From NCBI GenBank assembly GCA_023432225.1, contig JAEYUW010000002.1, forward strand, positions 433,112 through 497,111: a stretch of DNA of 64,000 nt. Direction: 5' to 3'. Positions 1 through 8,083 of the stretch are shown here, in pieces; position 1 is the first letter of the stretch; each line of letters starts with the position of its first letter. This DNA comes from Verrucomicrobiota bacterium (lineage in GTDB: Bacteria; Verrucomicrobiota; Verrucomicrobiia; Opitutales; Opitutaceae). The notes beneath the pieces were generated by a model. The model did no database searches. It was given only the letters and a program-made list of their open reading frames with translations, and was not told where the DNA came from. The position numbers and the translations under genes are program-made.

Positions 1-1
1 C

Positions 2-982
2 TTCAAGAAGGACCGCGCGCGCTACGAGATACTCGATGTCATCGGGCCGGACGAATACCACGAGCGCATCAACAACAACGCGTTCACGAACGTCGTGGTG
101 CGCGAGACCTTCGAGATCGCGCTCGCGGTCGTAGAGCATCTTCGGGCGCGTTACCCGCAGGAACTGGCGGGCTTGCTCGCGAAGCTCGACATCGAGCGCG
201 AACTGCCGGCGTTCGCGGATGCGGCGGCGCGGTTGTTCGTTCCTGCGCCCGACCCGCGCACAAGCGTGATCGAGCAGTTCGACGGCTATTTCAAATTGCG
301 CGATGCCACGGTTGAAGAACTGAAGGCGAAGATGGTTCACCCGAACGAATACCTCGGCGCCGGCCAGGGTCTCGCGGTGCCGACGAAGATCATCAAGCAG
401 GCCGACGTCGTGATGATGCTGAACCTGTTCAAAGCGCGCTACTCGACCGAGGTGAAGCGTGCGAACTGGGCTTACTACGAACCGCGCACGGAGCACGGCT
501 CCAGCCTGAGTGCGTGTGCGTATGCGCTCGTCGCGACCGAGTTCGGCGACACCGAGTCGGCCTACCGCTATTTCCTCAAGACGGCGACGATCGACCTGAA
601 GGCGGCCTACAAGGTTTATGTCGGCACGGTCTTCATGGGGGGCTCGCATCCGGCGGCGAACGGCGGCGCGTGGATGACCGCGGTGCTCGGCTTTGGCGGT
701 GTGCACGCGGACGACAAGCAGCTGACCATCAATCCGCGGCTGCCGCGCCCGTGGCGCGCGCTGGAGTTCGGTCTCGAATATCGCGGCGATCGCTTCCGCG
801 TCCGAATCGAGGCACAGACGGCAACGATCACGGCCGCGAAGGAGAATCGCGGTGCGCCGACGATCATCGCCGGCGGTGAAACGCTGCGCCTCGATGCGGG
901 CGAGTCTCGCGCGGTGAACCTGCGCGCGAATGCCGTTGCCAATGCCGCGGGCCGCGCGGCGGAATCGATTTCCTCGTCATGA
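2..982 (+). CDS. GH65-family disaccharide phosphorylase (C-terminal part, 5' truncated by window)
   Basis: The frame is open from the first base, so the start lies upstream. Just inside the window, at about 38-85, it reads DVIGPDEYHERINNNAFTN, the conserved GH65 segment carrying the general-acid glutamate of the (alpha/alpha)6 barrel. The C-terminus (about 720-960) is the beta-rich GH65 C-terminal domain (LTINPRLPRPW). GH65 enzymes phosphorolyse alpha-disaccharides such as maltose, trehalose, kojibiose or nigerose in the cytoplasm. Which one cannot be told from this fragment. The stop overlaps the next start as ATGA, so the two genes are probably translationally coupled. Because the neighbour looks like an alpha-1,3-glucanase, nigerose or a related alpha-glucobiose is a reasonable guess (inference). 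Confidence 0.9.
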   Translation, partial: FKKDRARYEILDVIGPDEYHERINNNAFTNVVVRETFEIALAVVEHLRARYPQELAGLLAKLDIERELPAFADAAARLFVPAPDPRTSVIEQFDGYFKLRDATVEELKAKMVHPNEYLGAGQGLAVPTKIIKQADVVMMLNLFKARYSTEVKRANWAYYEPRTEHGSSLSACAYALVATEFGDTESAYRYFLKTATIDLKAAYKVYVGTVFMGGSHPAANGGAWMTAVLGFGGVHADDKQLTINPRLPRPWRALEFGLEYRGDRFRVRIEAQTATITAAKENRGAPTIIAGGETLRLDAGESRAVNLRANAVANAAGRAAESISSS

Positions 983-2715
983 AACGCTTTCGCTCGCTGT
1001 TAGTCACCTCGGTTGGCTTCGCTGCGCTGTTGGCCGCCGCGATGAGCTTGGCGGCTGATCGCCCGATCGGCGCCGAGATTCCGTGGACTACGTTCGAGGC
1101 GGAAAACATGCGCACCTCGGGTGCGGTCCTCGGTCCCGTCTACGCGCCGCATCGCGTGGAGATGGAGTCGTCCGGACAGAAATGCGTGAAGCTCGGCCGC
1201 GCCGGCGAGTTCGTCGAATTCACCGCGACGGACGATTTCGATGCGCTCGTGCTGCGCTACAGCCTCCCCGACGCGCCGACCGGTGGCGGCGTGGCGTCGA
1301 AGCTGACGCTCACGATCAACGGCCAGGCAGCGCGCGAACTCGCGCTCAGCTCGCGGGACGCGTGGCTTTATGGAAATTATCCGTTCTCGAATGACCCGAA
1401 GCAGGGGAAACCGCGGAATTTCTACGACGAGTTGCGGCTGAAGGGACTGAAGATCGCGGCCGGCGACGCCGTGCGGATCGCGAAGACGGTGGACGACGGC
1501 GTCGATTGCATCGTCGATCTCGTCGACCTCGAGCGCATGCCGGCGCCGTTGGCGCGACCGGCGGCCGCGCTCTCCGTGATGGATTTCGGCGCGGGCGGGC
1601 GAGGGGAGTCGGACGACACCGACGCGCTGCGCCGTTGCGTGGCCGCAGCGCAGAAGCAGGGCGGCATCGTCTGGGTGCCGGCGGGCGATTACCTGCTCAC
1701 CGGCGACATCGTCGTTCCCACCGGCGTGACGATTCAAGGCGCGGGCCTGTGGCACACGACTTTTCTCGGCGATGAGAAACTCTATGCCGATGCGGCCCGC
1801 CGCGTGCGCTTCAAGCTCACCGGCACAAACGTCCACGTGGCGGACTTCGCGATCGTCGGGCGGCTCAATTACCGCAACGACGACGAGGCGAATGACGGCG
1901 TCGTCGGCTCCGGCTGCAAGGACGCGTCGATCTCGCGCATCTGGGTCGAGCACACGAAGGCCGGCGCGTGGATCTACAATGGCGTGAATCTGACGATCGA
2001 CGGCTGTCGTTTTCGCAACCTGCTCGCCGATGGCGTAAATCTCTGTGTCGGCACCACGCACTCCGTGGTGCAGAACTGCACGGCGCGCGGCACGGGCGAC
2101 GATTGCTACGCGATCTGGCCTGCTCCCTTCGACCAGGGGCACGACGACGGCGCCGTGAAGCCCGGACACAACGTGATCCGGCGTTGCACTGGGCAACTGC
2201 CGTTCCTGGCCAACGGCGGCTCGCTTTACGGCGGCGCGGAAAACCGGATCGAGGATTGCCTGTTCACGGACATCACGGCGGGTTGCGGCATCCTGATCAG
2301 CACCTCGTTTCCGACCACGGATGTGGAGCGGAAGATCGACAATAATTTCAGCGGCACGACGGCGGTGACGAATTGCGTCCTCGTGCGGTGCGGAGGCTAC
2401 GACCACACGTGGGCGTGGCGGGCGTCGCTGCAGATTTGCATGGAGCGCCGAAACATTTCCGGAGTGCACGTGCGCGAGGTGGAGATTCGCGACAGCTTGT
2501 CAGACGGCATCTCGGTCGTGGCTCCGGGACGCGCAAAAGGGAACGGAACGCTGGCGGACACCGTGCTGGAGAATGTCCGTGTGATCGGCGCCGGGATCGG
2601 CGCGCTCGGACGGCCGCAGTTGTGGATTCGCGAGGACGCGGAAGGGGAGTTGCGGTTGGTGCGTTCGGATTTCGCCGCCGTGCGGAACGATTCGGCTGCC
2701 TTCAAGATTCGCTGA
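979..2715 (+). CDS. Secreted CBM35 + right-handed beta-helix glycoside hydrolase, GH87-like (alpha-1,3-glucanase/mycodextranase type)
   Basis: Predicted protein of 578 residues with an N-terminal signal peptide (MKRFRSLLVTSVGF..., hydrophobic to about residue 25). Residues about 35-190 look like the CBM6/35 module found in mycodextranases, with an EAEN start, RYSLPDAP, and the WLYGNYPF...FYDE segment. From about residue 200 (DFGAGGRGESDDTDALR) a pectate-lyase-3/beta-helix domain begins, and NCTARGTGDDCYAIWP (about 370-385) fits the Asp-pair catalytic motif of GH87. GH87 enzymes cut alpha-1,3-glucan outside the cytoplasm. Coupled by ATGA to the GH65 phosphorylase, it would supply glucobiose for uptake and phosphorolysis (inference). 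A different beta-helix hydrolase or lyase remains possible. Confidence 0.75.
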   Translation: MKRFRSLLVTSVGFAALLAAAMSLAADRPIGAEIPWTTFEAENMRTSGAVLGPVYAPHRVEMESSGQKCVKLGRAGEFVEFTATDDFDALVLRYSLPDAPTGGGVASKLTLTINGQAARELALSSRDAWLYGNYPFSNDPKQGKPRNFYDELRLKGLKIAAGDAVRIAKTVDDGVDCIVDLVDLERMPAPLARPAAALSVMDFGAGGRGESDDTDALRRCVAAAQKQGGIVWVPAGDYLLTGDIVVPTGVTIQGAGLWHTTFLGDEKLYADAARRVRFKLTGTNVHVADFAIVGRLNYRNDDEANDGVVGSGCKDASISRIWVEHTKAGAWIYNGVNLTIDGCRFRNLLADGVNLCVGTTHSVVQNCTARGTGDDCYAIWPAPFDQGHDDGAVKPGHNVIRRCTGQLPFLANGGSLYGGAENRIEDCLFTDITAGCGILISTSFPTTDVERKIDNNFSGTTAVTNCVLVRCGGYDHTWAWRASLQICMERRNISGVHVREVEIRDSLSDGISVVAPGRAKGNGTLADTVLENVRVIGAGIGALGRPQLWIREDAEGELRLVRSDFAAVRNDSAAFKIR

Positions 2716-2770
2716 CGGCAGTCGTGCGACCCCGCCTATTTCACCGCCTGGGTGGCGCGAGGACCGCAGC

Positions 2771-2905
2771 GTCGTAGCGGAACGCGTAAGCGTTTCGTAG
2801 TTCGCCCGAGCGAAAAACTTACGTTTTCCGCCACTCGCGGATGAGGCGGCGAAATATGCAGGGCAGCCCGCTTGCGGGCGCTTGTAGGAGCGCGAGCAAG
2901 CTCGC
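2771..2905. repeat. Cluster of REP-like palindromes
   Basis: Three short perfect palindromes lie close together. AACGC-gtaa-GCGTT is at 2781-2794, GCCCGC-tt-GCGGGC at 2866-2879, and GCGAGC-aa-GCTCGC at 2892-2905. The last is preceded by TGTAGGAGC, an arrangement much like the REP elements of pseudomonads, where GTAGGAGC precedes a GC palindrome. The first has a related layout (CGTAGCGG before the dyad). That resemblance is from memory. Whether the elements recur elsewhere in this genome cannot be seen from one window. Confidence 0.5.
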
Positions 2906-2959
2906 TGGCCCACAACGTCGCGCGGGATATTTGTCGGCCGAATAGGGACGAGCCGCGTT

Positions 2960-2974
2960 CTGCAAACGTTGCAG
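2960..2974. promoter_or_regulatory. Candidate LacI-family operator
   Basis: CTGCAAACGTTGCAG is a dyad with perfect 6-bp arms around ACG. It lies about 50 bp upstream of the start of the LacI-family gene. A/T-flanked dyads with a central CG are typical of LacI-family operators, so autoregulation is plausible. No second copy was noticed upstream of the other carbohydrate genes. Confidence 0.4.
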
Positions 2975-3025
2975 GAACGGGGCCGCGGGGTTGACCGGCA
3001 TGCCCGGTCGCGGCATCAGGGAGCC

Positions 3026-4084
3026 ATGCTTTCGGTTACCCCCGCCGGAAAGGTCACCCTGCAGGACGTCGCAGTCCGCGCCGGCGTGTCCATCTCGACT
3101 GCGTCGCGCAGCCTCACGGGGGCGGTGAGCATTTCGAAGGACACCCAGGCCCGCGTGCTCACGGCGGCTGAGGCGCTCGGCTATCGGCACAATCCCTTGC
3201 TCGGGGAAGTGATGCGGTCGACGCGGCGCGGCGGCGGTCCGAATCAGCATCTCGGCACGCTCGCCTACATCACGCCCTACGACGACGTCCAGGAATGGCG
3301 CGGCACGTCGACGCTGTGCCGGCATTGGTCGGCGGCGCGCGAGCAGGCCGCCCTGTTCGGCTTCGGCATCAGCGAATTCGCGCTCACCTCGCACGGCATG
3401 ACGGGCCGGCGCTTGGGCGAAATCCTCCGCACGCGCGGCATCGCCGGCATTCTGCTCGCCGCGTTTCCGAAGGATCCGTTCGAACTCGTGTTGCCGTGGG
3501 AACACTTCGCGACGGTGCCGGTGGGACACATGGTGCAGAACCCGCAGCTCGATTGCGTGGTGAGCGATCACACGCAAGGCGTGCTCATGGCCGGCCGCGT
3601 GCTCGCCTCGCGCGGCTACCGGCGCATCGGGCTCGCGATCGAGCACTATCAGAACTCGATCACGAACCACGGTTGGGCCAACGGCTATGCGGCCCTCACG
3701 ACGGAGATTCCGGAGCTGGCGGCGATCCCGGCGTTCCTGCCCGAGAAGATGGACGAAGGAGAATTTCTCGCGTGGGTGCGCCGGCACGACGTGGATTGCG
3801 TCCTGACGCTCTCGACCTTTCGCAACGCGCCCAATCCGATGCCGCACTGGTTGACGGACGCGGGGCTCTTGTGTCCGCGCGACATCGGGCTCGTCTCGCT
3901 CGACATCACTCCGGCCACGGCGTCGTGGGCGGGCATCGATCAGAATTCCGATGAGATCGGCAAGGCCGCCGTCGACCTGGTGCTCTCGAAAATCCGCGCC
4001 GGCGAGCGTGGCATTCCGCGCGTGCGCCGCAGTCTGCTCGTGCATTGTCACTGGCGCGACGGCGGCACGGTGCGCTCGGGCTGA
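3026..4084 (+). CDS. LacI-family transcriptional regulator
   Basis: Predicted protein of 352 residues. The ATG at 3026 is preferred over a frame-open codon at 2969 because it directly precedes the helix-turn-helix and follows a purine-rich stretch (cagggag). Residues about 10-56 form the LacI HTH (VTLQDVAVRAGVSISTASRSL) with the hinge sequence ALGYRHNP. The rest is the periplasmic-binding-protein-like effector domain, for example GYRRIGLAIEH and the terminal segment on SLDITP...GIDQNSDEIG. Such proteins repress or activate sugar-use operons in response to a sugar ligand. It lies between the GH65/GH87-like pair and the sensor kinase and probably controls one of them. A possible operator lies upstream. 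Confidence 0.93.
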   Translation: MLSVTPAGKVTLQDVAVRAGVSISTASRSLTGAVSISKDTQARVLTAAEALGYRHNPLLGEVMRSTRRGGGPNQHLGTLAYITPYDDVQEWRGTSTLCRHWSAAREQAALFGFGISEFALTSHGMTGRRLGEILRTRGIAGILLAAFPKDPFELVLPWEHFATVPVGHMVQNPQLDCVVSDHTQGVLMAGRVLASRGYRRIGLAIEHYQNSITNHGWANGYAALTTEIPELAAIPAFLPEKMDEGEFLAWVRRHDVDCVLTLSTFRNAPNPMPHWLTDAGLLCPRDIGLVSLDITPATASWAGIDQNSDEIGKAAVDLVLSKIRAGERGIPRVRRSLLVHCHWRDGGTVRSG

Positions 4085-4188
4085 GCGACGCGGAGAAAGG
4101 GAAGAGTTTTGACGGCGCGGAGTTTCTCTGCGTTTGCTGCGCGCGCGTCGGACAGCTGGTCCGTCGCGACCTCACCTCCCCCCCTATC

Positions 4189-7100
4189 GTGAAGAATCCG
4201 CTGTGGCGTAGCCGTTGCATCGTCGCGTTGCTCGCGTTGGCGGGGGCATTCGCGGGCCATGCGGCGCACCAGGGGGAGGGCTGGAATGCGAAAGACGCGG
4301 CGCACTATTCCTTCGACAGCTACGGCGTCGAACTCGGTCTGCCAGGCACGGTGGTGACCGCGGCGCTGCAGACGCGGGATGGCTACGTGTGGGTGGCGAC
4401 GCCGTCGGGACTCGCGCGCTTCGACGGCCACCGGTTCGTCAGCTTTTTTTCCGCGAGCACTCCCGGTTTGCCCGGCGATTTGATTCACTGTCTGCACGAA
4501 GACCGCCGCGGTGTGCTGTGGATCGGCACCGACAAGGGTCTGGCGCGTTTCGCTGACGGGCGGTTTGCGCGGGCGGGTCTGGACGGCGTGGCCGTGCGCG
4601 CGGTGGCGGAAAGTGCCAGTGGGGCGCTCTGCGTCGGCACGTGGGAGCGAGGCCTTTATTGGATGCGCGGCGAACGCGCCCCGGAGCCGATCGTTTCCGC
4701 GGGCCTGCCGGAGCCGCTGCGGGTGCGCGCGCTTTTCGTCGATTCGCGTGAAGCAGTGTGGGTCGCCCAGGAGCGCAGTCGCGGCGTGTTGCGGATCGAT
4801 CGCGACGGCGTGCTGCAGCGAGTCGATGGCGAGGGTGGGGCGTTGGGCGAAGTGTTGACCTTCTGCGAACCGGTGCCCGGCGGACCGCTGTGGCTGGGGA
4901 CGAAACGGGACGGACTCTTCCAGTGGAAAGACGAGCAGTTGACGCGCTGTCCGGAAGCGATGGGCGCGGGCACGGGACCGATCTACGAAATGCGTGTGGC
5001 TCGGGCGGGTGGACTGTGGCTGGCGGCGGGTGTCCTGAAATATGCGTCCTCCGTGGAGCGGCCGGTTTTTGAAGGGATCGCGGGTTTGCCGAATCGAAAC
5101 GTGCAATCGCTCGCGGAGGACGTGGAGGGCGGGCTTTGGCTCTGTGCGGTCGCGGAGGGACTCACGCGGATGCGCGAACTGCCTTATCAGTTGCTGTCGG
5201 TGCGCCAGGGTTTGCCGACGGACAACATCAAGAACGTGACGGAAGATCCGCTCGGGGGCTTGTGGCTGGCGACGCAGGAATCCGGCGTTGTGCAGGTGGA
5301 TGCGAGCGGCGCGGTGAAACTGCAACGTGGCGGGAGCGGGCTGCCTGATGGCGACACGGCCGTGGTCTACGCCGCGCGCGACGGAAGCGTGTGGGCCGGC
5401 ATCAGCTCGCACTTGTGGGTGCGACGCGATGGCGAGTGGACTCAACATCCGGAAATGCGCTTTGTGCGCGGGTTGTTCGAGGATCGTCGCGGCGCGATGT
5501 GGATCGGCACCGAGTCCGATGGGCTGTTCCGTTTCGAGCAGGGGAAATTCACGGAGATCAAAACGGACGCAGGCGGGCACCTCGCGCTCGCCACGTCGTT
5601 CGCCGAAGCGCCGGACGGTGCTCTGGTCGTGGGCACCTGGCGTTCGGGCATCTGGCGCGTGGCGGCCGGTGAATCGGTCGCGCGCGATTGCTTGCGGGGA
5701 TTTCCGGGACAGGAGGTTCGCGCCGTGCATGTGGACCGCGAAGGGCGCATCTGGGCGGGCATCAATCGACGCGGGCTCGTTGTGCGCGAGAACGGGCGGT
5801 GGTGGAATCCGCCGACGTCGCACCAAGCGCTCGGTGGCAGCGTGTCCGCCATCATCGAGGAGGATTCGGGACGACTGTGGTTGGGGACGCTCGCGGGGGT
5901 GCTGTGGGCGCAAAAGGAGGAACTGCTCGCGTGGATGCGTGCGCCGGCGTCGGCGCCGCCCGTCCACGCGATACCAGTGGGAGACGAGACCGGCATCATT
6001 CCGGTGTGGTCGGGTGCGCAGCCGGTGGCGTGGCGCGCCAACGACGGCGATTTTCTGTTCGCGACGCGCCGGGGCGTGCTCGCCATCGATCCCCATCGCG
6101 TGGTGCTCAATCGCGTGCCGCCTCCCGTGCACCTCGAAGACGTGCTGGTTGATCGACGCTCCGTTGGCCCACGCGAGACAGTGAAGTTGCCGCCCGGGAT
6201 GCGCTCGCTGGCGATCGACTACACCGCGCCGTCATTCGTGCAGGCCGGGCGGGTGCTCTTCCGCTACAAACTTGAAGGCTACGATGCGGATTGGGTCGAC
6301 GCCGGCACGCGTCGCGCGGCTTATTACGGCAGTTTGCCGCAGGGCGATTACGTGTTCCGCGTCGTCGCCTGCAACAGCGACGGCGTTTGGAGCGAAGCGG
6401 GAGCCAAACTCGCGATCGTGCAGCTGCCGTATTTCTACCAGACGGCGTGGTTCGCCTGGTTGCTGGCCGGGCTGCTGGCGGTGGCGGTGTGGGGCCTGTA
6501 TCGGTGGTCCAACCGGCGGCTGCGCCTGAAACTCGAGCGACTCGAGCGCGAACGTGCGATGGAGAACGAGCGCCGCCGCATCGCGCAGGACCTGCACGAT
6601 GATCTCGGCGCCAGCCTGACGGAGCTGGGCCTGTTCGCGGAGGCACAGCGTCGCACGGGACCGACGGAGGCGCAGCCGGCATTGAGCTATTTGTCGCAGC
6701 GAGCGCGCGTGCTCGTGAGTTCGCTCGATGCGATCGTGTGGGCGGTGAATCCCGCCAACGATTCGCTCGACCATCTCGTCGCCTACATCGGCGAACTCTT
6801 TCAGGAACTTTTTCGCGCGAGCGCGATTCGAGTGCGGCTGGATGTCGCGGTCGAGATTCCCCGTCTGCCGCTGCGCGCGGAGGAGCGCTCCGACATTTTT
6901 CTGACGACGAAGGAAGCGATGAACAACATCCTGAAGCACTCCGGCGCGACCGAGGCCGTCCTGCGCGTGAGGATGCACGACCGCGAGTTGAGAATCACGC
7001 TGCAGGACAATGGGCGGGGTTTCGATCCGCACGCTGCGGCCGCCACGGGCGGCAACGGACTGACGAACATGCGGACGCGCATCGCGCGCGCCCGCGGCCG

Positions 7101-7194
7101 GGTGGAGTGGCGAACCGCGCCGGGGCGGGGGACGGAGATTACGATTGTCGTTTCCTTCGATGATCGAAAAGAACTCCCGCCGCCGCCGGAATAG
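4189..7194 (+). CDS. Propeller-type sensor histidine kinase (reg_prop / Y_Y_Y / HisKA_3 / HATPase)
   Basis: About 1001 residues from GTG 4189. This start gives a proper signal sequence (VKNPLWRSRCIVALLALAG...), whereas the longer frame from 4045 overlaps the regulator gene. Residues about 30-660 contain repeated two-component propeller blades (VWVATPSGLARFDG, LWIGTDKGLARF, MWIGTESDGLFRF and others). A Y_Y_Y domain follows (FRYKLEGYDADW...GDYVFRVVACNSDG), then one transmembrane helix (WFAWLLAGLLAVAVWGLY). The kinase core is of the NarX/DesK type: RRRIAQDLHDDLGASLTEL has the phospho-accepting His at about residue 803, and the ATPase N and G boxes are EAMNNILKHSG and DNGRGFDP. The periplasmic propeller probably senses a polysaccharide breakdown product. 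Its partner is the response regulator 33 bp downstream. Confidence 0.92.
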   Translation: MKNPLWRSRCIVALLALAGAFAGHAAHQGEGWNAKDAAHYSFDSYGVELGLPGTVVTAALQTRDGYVWVATPSGLARFDGHRFVSFFSASTPGLPGDLIHCLHEDRRGVLWIGTDKGLARFADGRFARAGLDGVAVRAVAESASGALCVGTWERGLYWMRGERAPEPIVSAGLPEPLRVRALFVDSREAVWVAQERSRGVLRIDRDGVLQRVDGEGGALGEVLTFCEPVPGGPLWLGTKRDGLFQWKDEQLTRCPEAMGAGTGPIYEMRVARAGGLWLAAGVLKYASSVERPVFEGIAGLPNRNVQSLAEDVEGGLWLCAVAEGLTRMRELPYQLLSVRQGLPTDNIKNVTEDPLGGLWLATQESGVVQVDASGAVKLQRGGSGLPDGDTAVVYAARDGSVWAGISSHLWVRRDGEWTQHPEMRFVRGLFEDRRGAMWIGTESDGLFRFEQGKFTEIKTDAGGHLALATSFAEAPDGALVVGTWRSGIWRVAAGESVARDCLRGFPGQEVRAVHVDREGRIWAGINRRGLVVRENGRWWNPPTSHQALGGSVSAIIEEDSGRLWLGTLAGVLWAQKEELLAWMRAPASAPPVHAIPVGDETGIIPVWSGAQPVAWRANDGDFLFATRRGVLAIDPHRVVLNRVPPPVHLEDVLVDRRSVGPRETVKLPPGMRSLAIDYTAPSFVQAGRVLFRYKLEGYDADWVDAGTRRAAYYGSLPQGDYVFRVVACNSDGVWSEAGAKLAIVQLPYFYQTAWFAWLLAGLLAVAVWGLYRWSNRRLRLKLERLERERAMENERRRIAQDLHDDLGASLTELGLFAEAQRRTGPTEAQPALSYLSQRARVLVSSLDAIVWAVNPANDSLDHLVAYIGELFQELFRASAIRVRLDVAVEIPRLPLRAEERSDIFLTTKEAMNNILKHSGATEAVLRVRMHDRELRITLQDNGRGFDPHAAAATGGNGLTNMRTRIARARGRVEWRTAPGRGTEITIVVSFDDRKELPPPPE

Positions 7195-7227
7195 CGGCGC
7201 TCGCTACTTCCCGTATTTCGTCGCCGC

Positions 7228-7866
7228 ATGAACCCCATCACTGTCGCCATCGTCGAGGACAACGCCGCGGTCTGCGCCTCGCTGGAGAAAATGATCAACG
7301 CGTCCGAGCGCGGCCGCTGCGTCTGCACCTGCCGCAACGGTGCGCAGGCATTGCAACTTATCCCGAAGCACCGGCCCGATGTGGCGATCATGGACATCAA
7401 CCTGCCGGACGTGACCGGCATCGAATGCACGGCCCGCCTGAAACGCCAGCTGCCGCAAACGCAGTTCCTCGTGCTCACTGTCTACAACGACAGCCAGCAA
7501 ATTTTCAAAGCGCTCGAGGCCGGCGCGAGCGGGTATCTCCTCAAGCGATCGCTGCCGGAAGCGATCGTTCAAGCGGTCTGCGACGTGCACGCGGGCGGCT
7601 CGCCGATGAGTGCGGAAATCGCGCGCAAGGTGGTGCAGTCGTTCCAACAGCCGAAGGCGCCCGCGAGCGAGATCGACGCGCTTTCGCCGCGCGAAATGGA
7701 AATCCTCCAGCTGGTCACCGAAGGGCTCACGACCAAGGAAATCGCGGACCGCTCCGGCGTGAGCTACACGACGATCTGCACGCATCTCGGGCACATCTAC
7801 GAAAAACTGCACGTGCATTCGCGCACGGCGGCGGCGGCGAAATACCTGCAGGCCGAGAAGCGGTGA
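7228..7866 (+). CDS. NarL/FixJ-type response regulator
   Basis: Predicted protein of 212 residues. The receiver domain (about 4-122) shows the acidic pair in VAIVEDN, the phospho-acceptor Asp at about residue 56 in VAIMDINLPD, the Thr in VLTVYND and Lys in YLLKRS. Residues about 148-205 form a LuxR/GerE DNA-binding domain (LSPREMEILQLVTEGLTTKEIADRSG). The short gap after the kinase and the matching subfamily (HisKA_3 kinase with NarL-type regulator) mark them as a cognate pair. The likely targets are the polysaccharide-use genes downstream, but no binding site could be recognised. Confidence 0.95.
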   Translation: MNPITVAIVEDNAAVCASLEKMINASERGRCVCTCRNGAQALQLIPKHRPDVAIMDINLPDVTGIECTARLKRQLPQTQFLVLTVYNDSQQIFKALEAGASGYLLKRSLPEAIVQAVCDVHAGGSPMSAEIARKVVQSFQQPKAPASEIDALSPREMEILQLVTEGLTTKEIADRSGVSYTTICTHLGHIYEKLHVHSRTAAAAKYLQAEKR

Positions 7867-7938
7867 GCGAGGGAGCCGGGCGCGGACGCAGCCGAAAGGG
7901 CGAGGCGACGGCGCGTCGGTCTCACGCTTGCTGAAGCG

Positions 7939-7966
7939 CGCGCTCCTCCGGCTTTTCCGGGGCGCG
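7939..7966 (+). terminator. Weak hairpin after the response regulator
   Basis: CGCGCTCC at 7939-7946 pairs with GGGGCGCG at 7959-7966, including one G-T wobble, around a 12-nt loop. It lies 70 bp after the response-regulator stop and before the PL6 gene. There is no T-run, so if it ends transcription it is not a classic intrinsic terminator. Confidence 0.25.
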
Positions 7967-8083
7967 TCGAAAAATCGTTAGTTCTAGGGATACCGGCCTC
8001 CTCAGGCGGTTGCTAGGATGGGCGGAGTCACCCCGTCGTCGCTCGGTTCTCCGACGGCGACTCACCCCCTAACCCCGCTGCCC

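Larger units (their letters stand above)
2716..3025. other. Intergenic region with palindromic repeats and the lacI-type promoter region
   Basis: This 310-bp gap separates the GH87-like gene from the LacI-family gene. It holds three palindromes of a REP-like kind and, nearer the regulator, a 15-bp dyad that could be an operator. A 410-codon minus-strand frame crossing it is a shadow of the regulator gene. I see no other gene here. Confidence 0.6.

Noticed and set aside
2819..4051. Minus-strand open frame of 410 codons across the LacI-family gene
   Set aside because: The plus strand has a clear HTH and effector domain. The minus product is Arg/Ala/His-rich without any recognisable fold.
4048..6132. 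Minus-strand open frame of 694 codons across the sensor kinase, and similar frames opposite the glycosidases (for example 16040-18499)
   Set aside because: They mirror well-defined plus-strand enzymes. They have no plausible start signals or domains.
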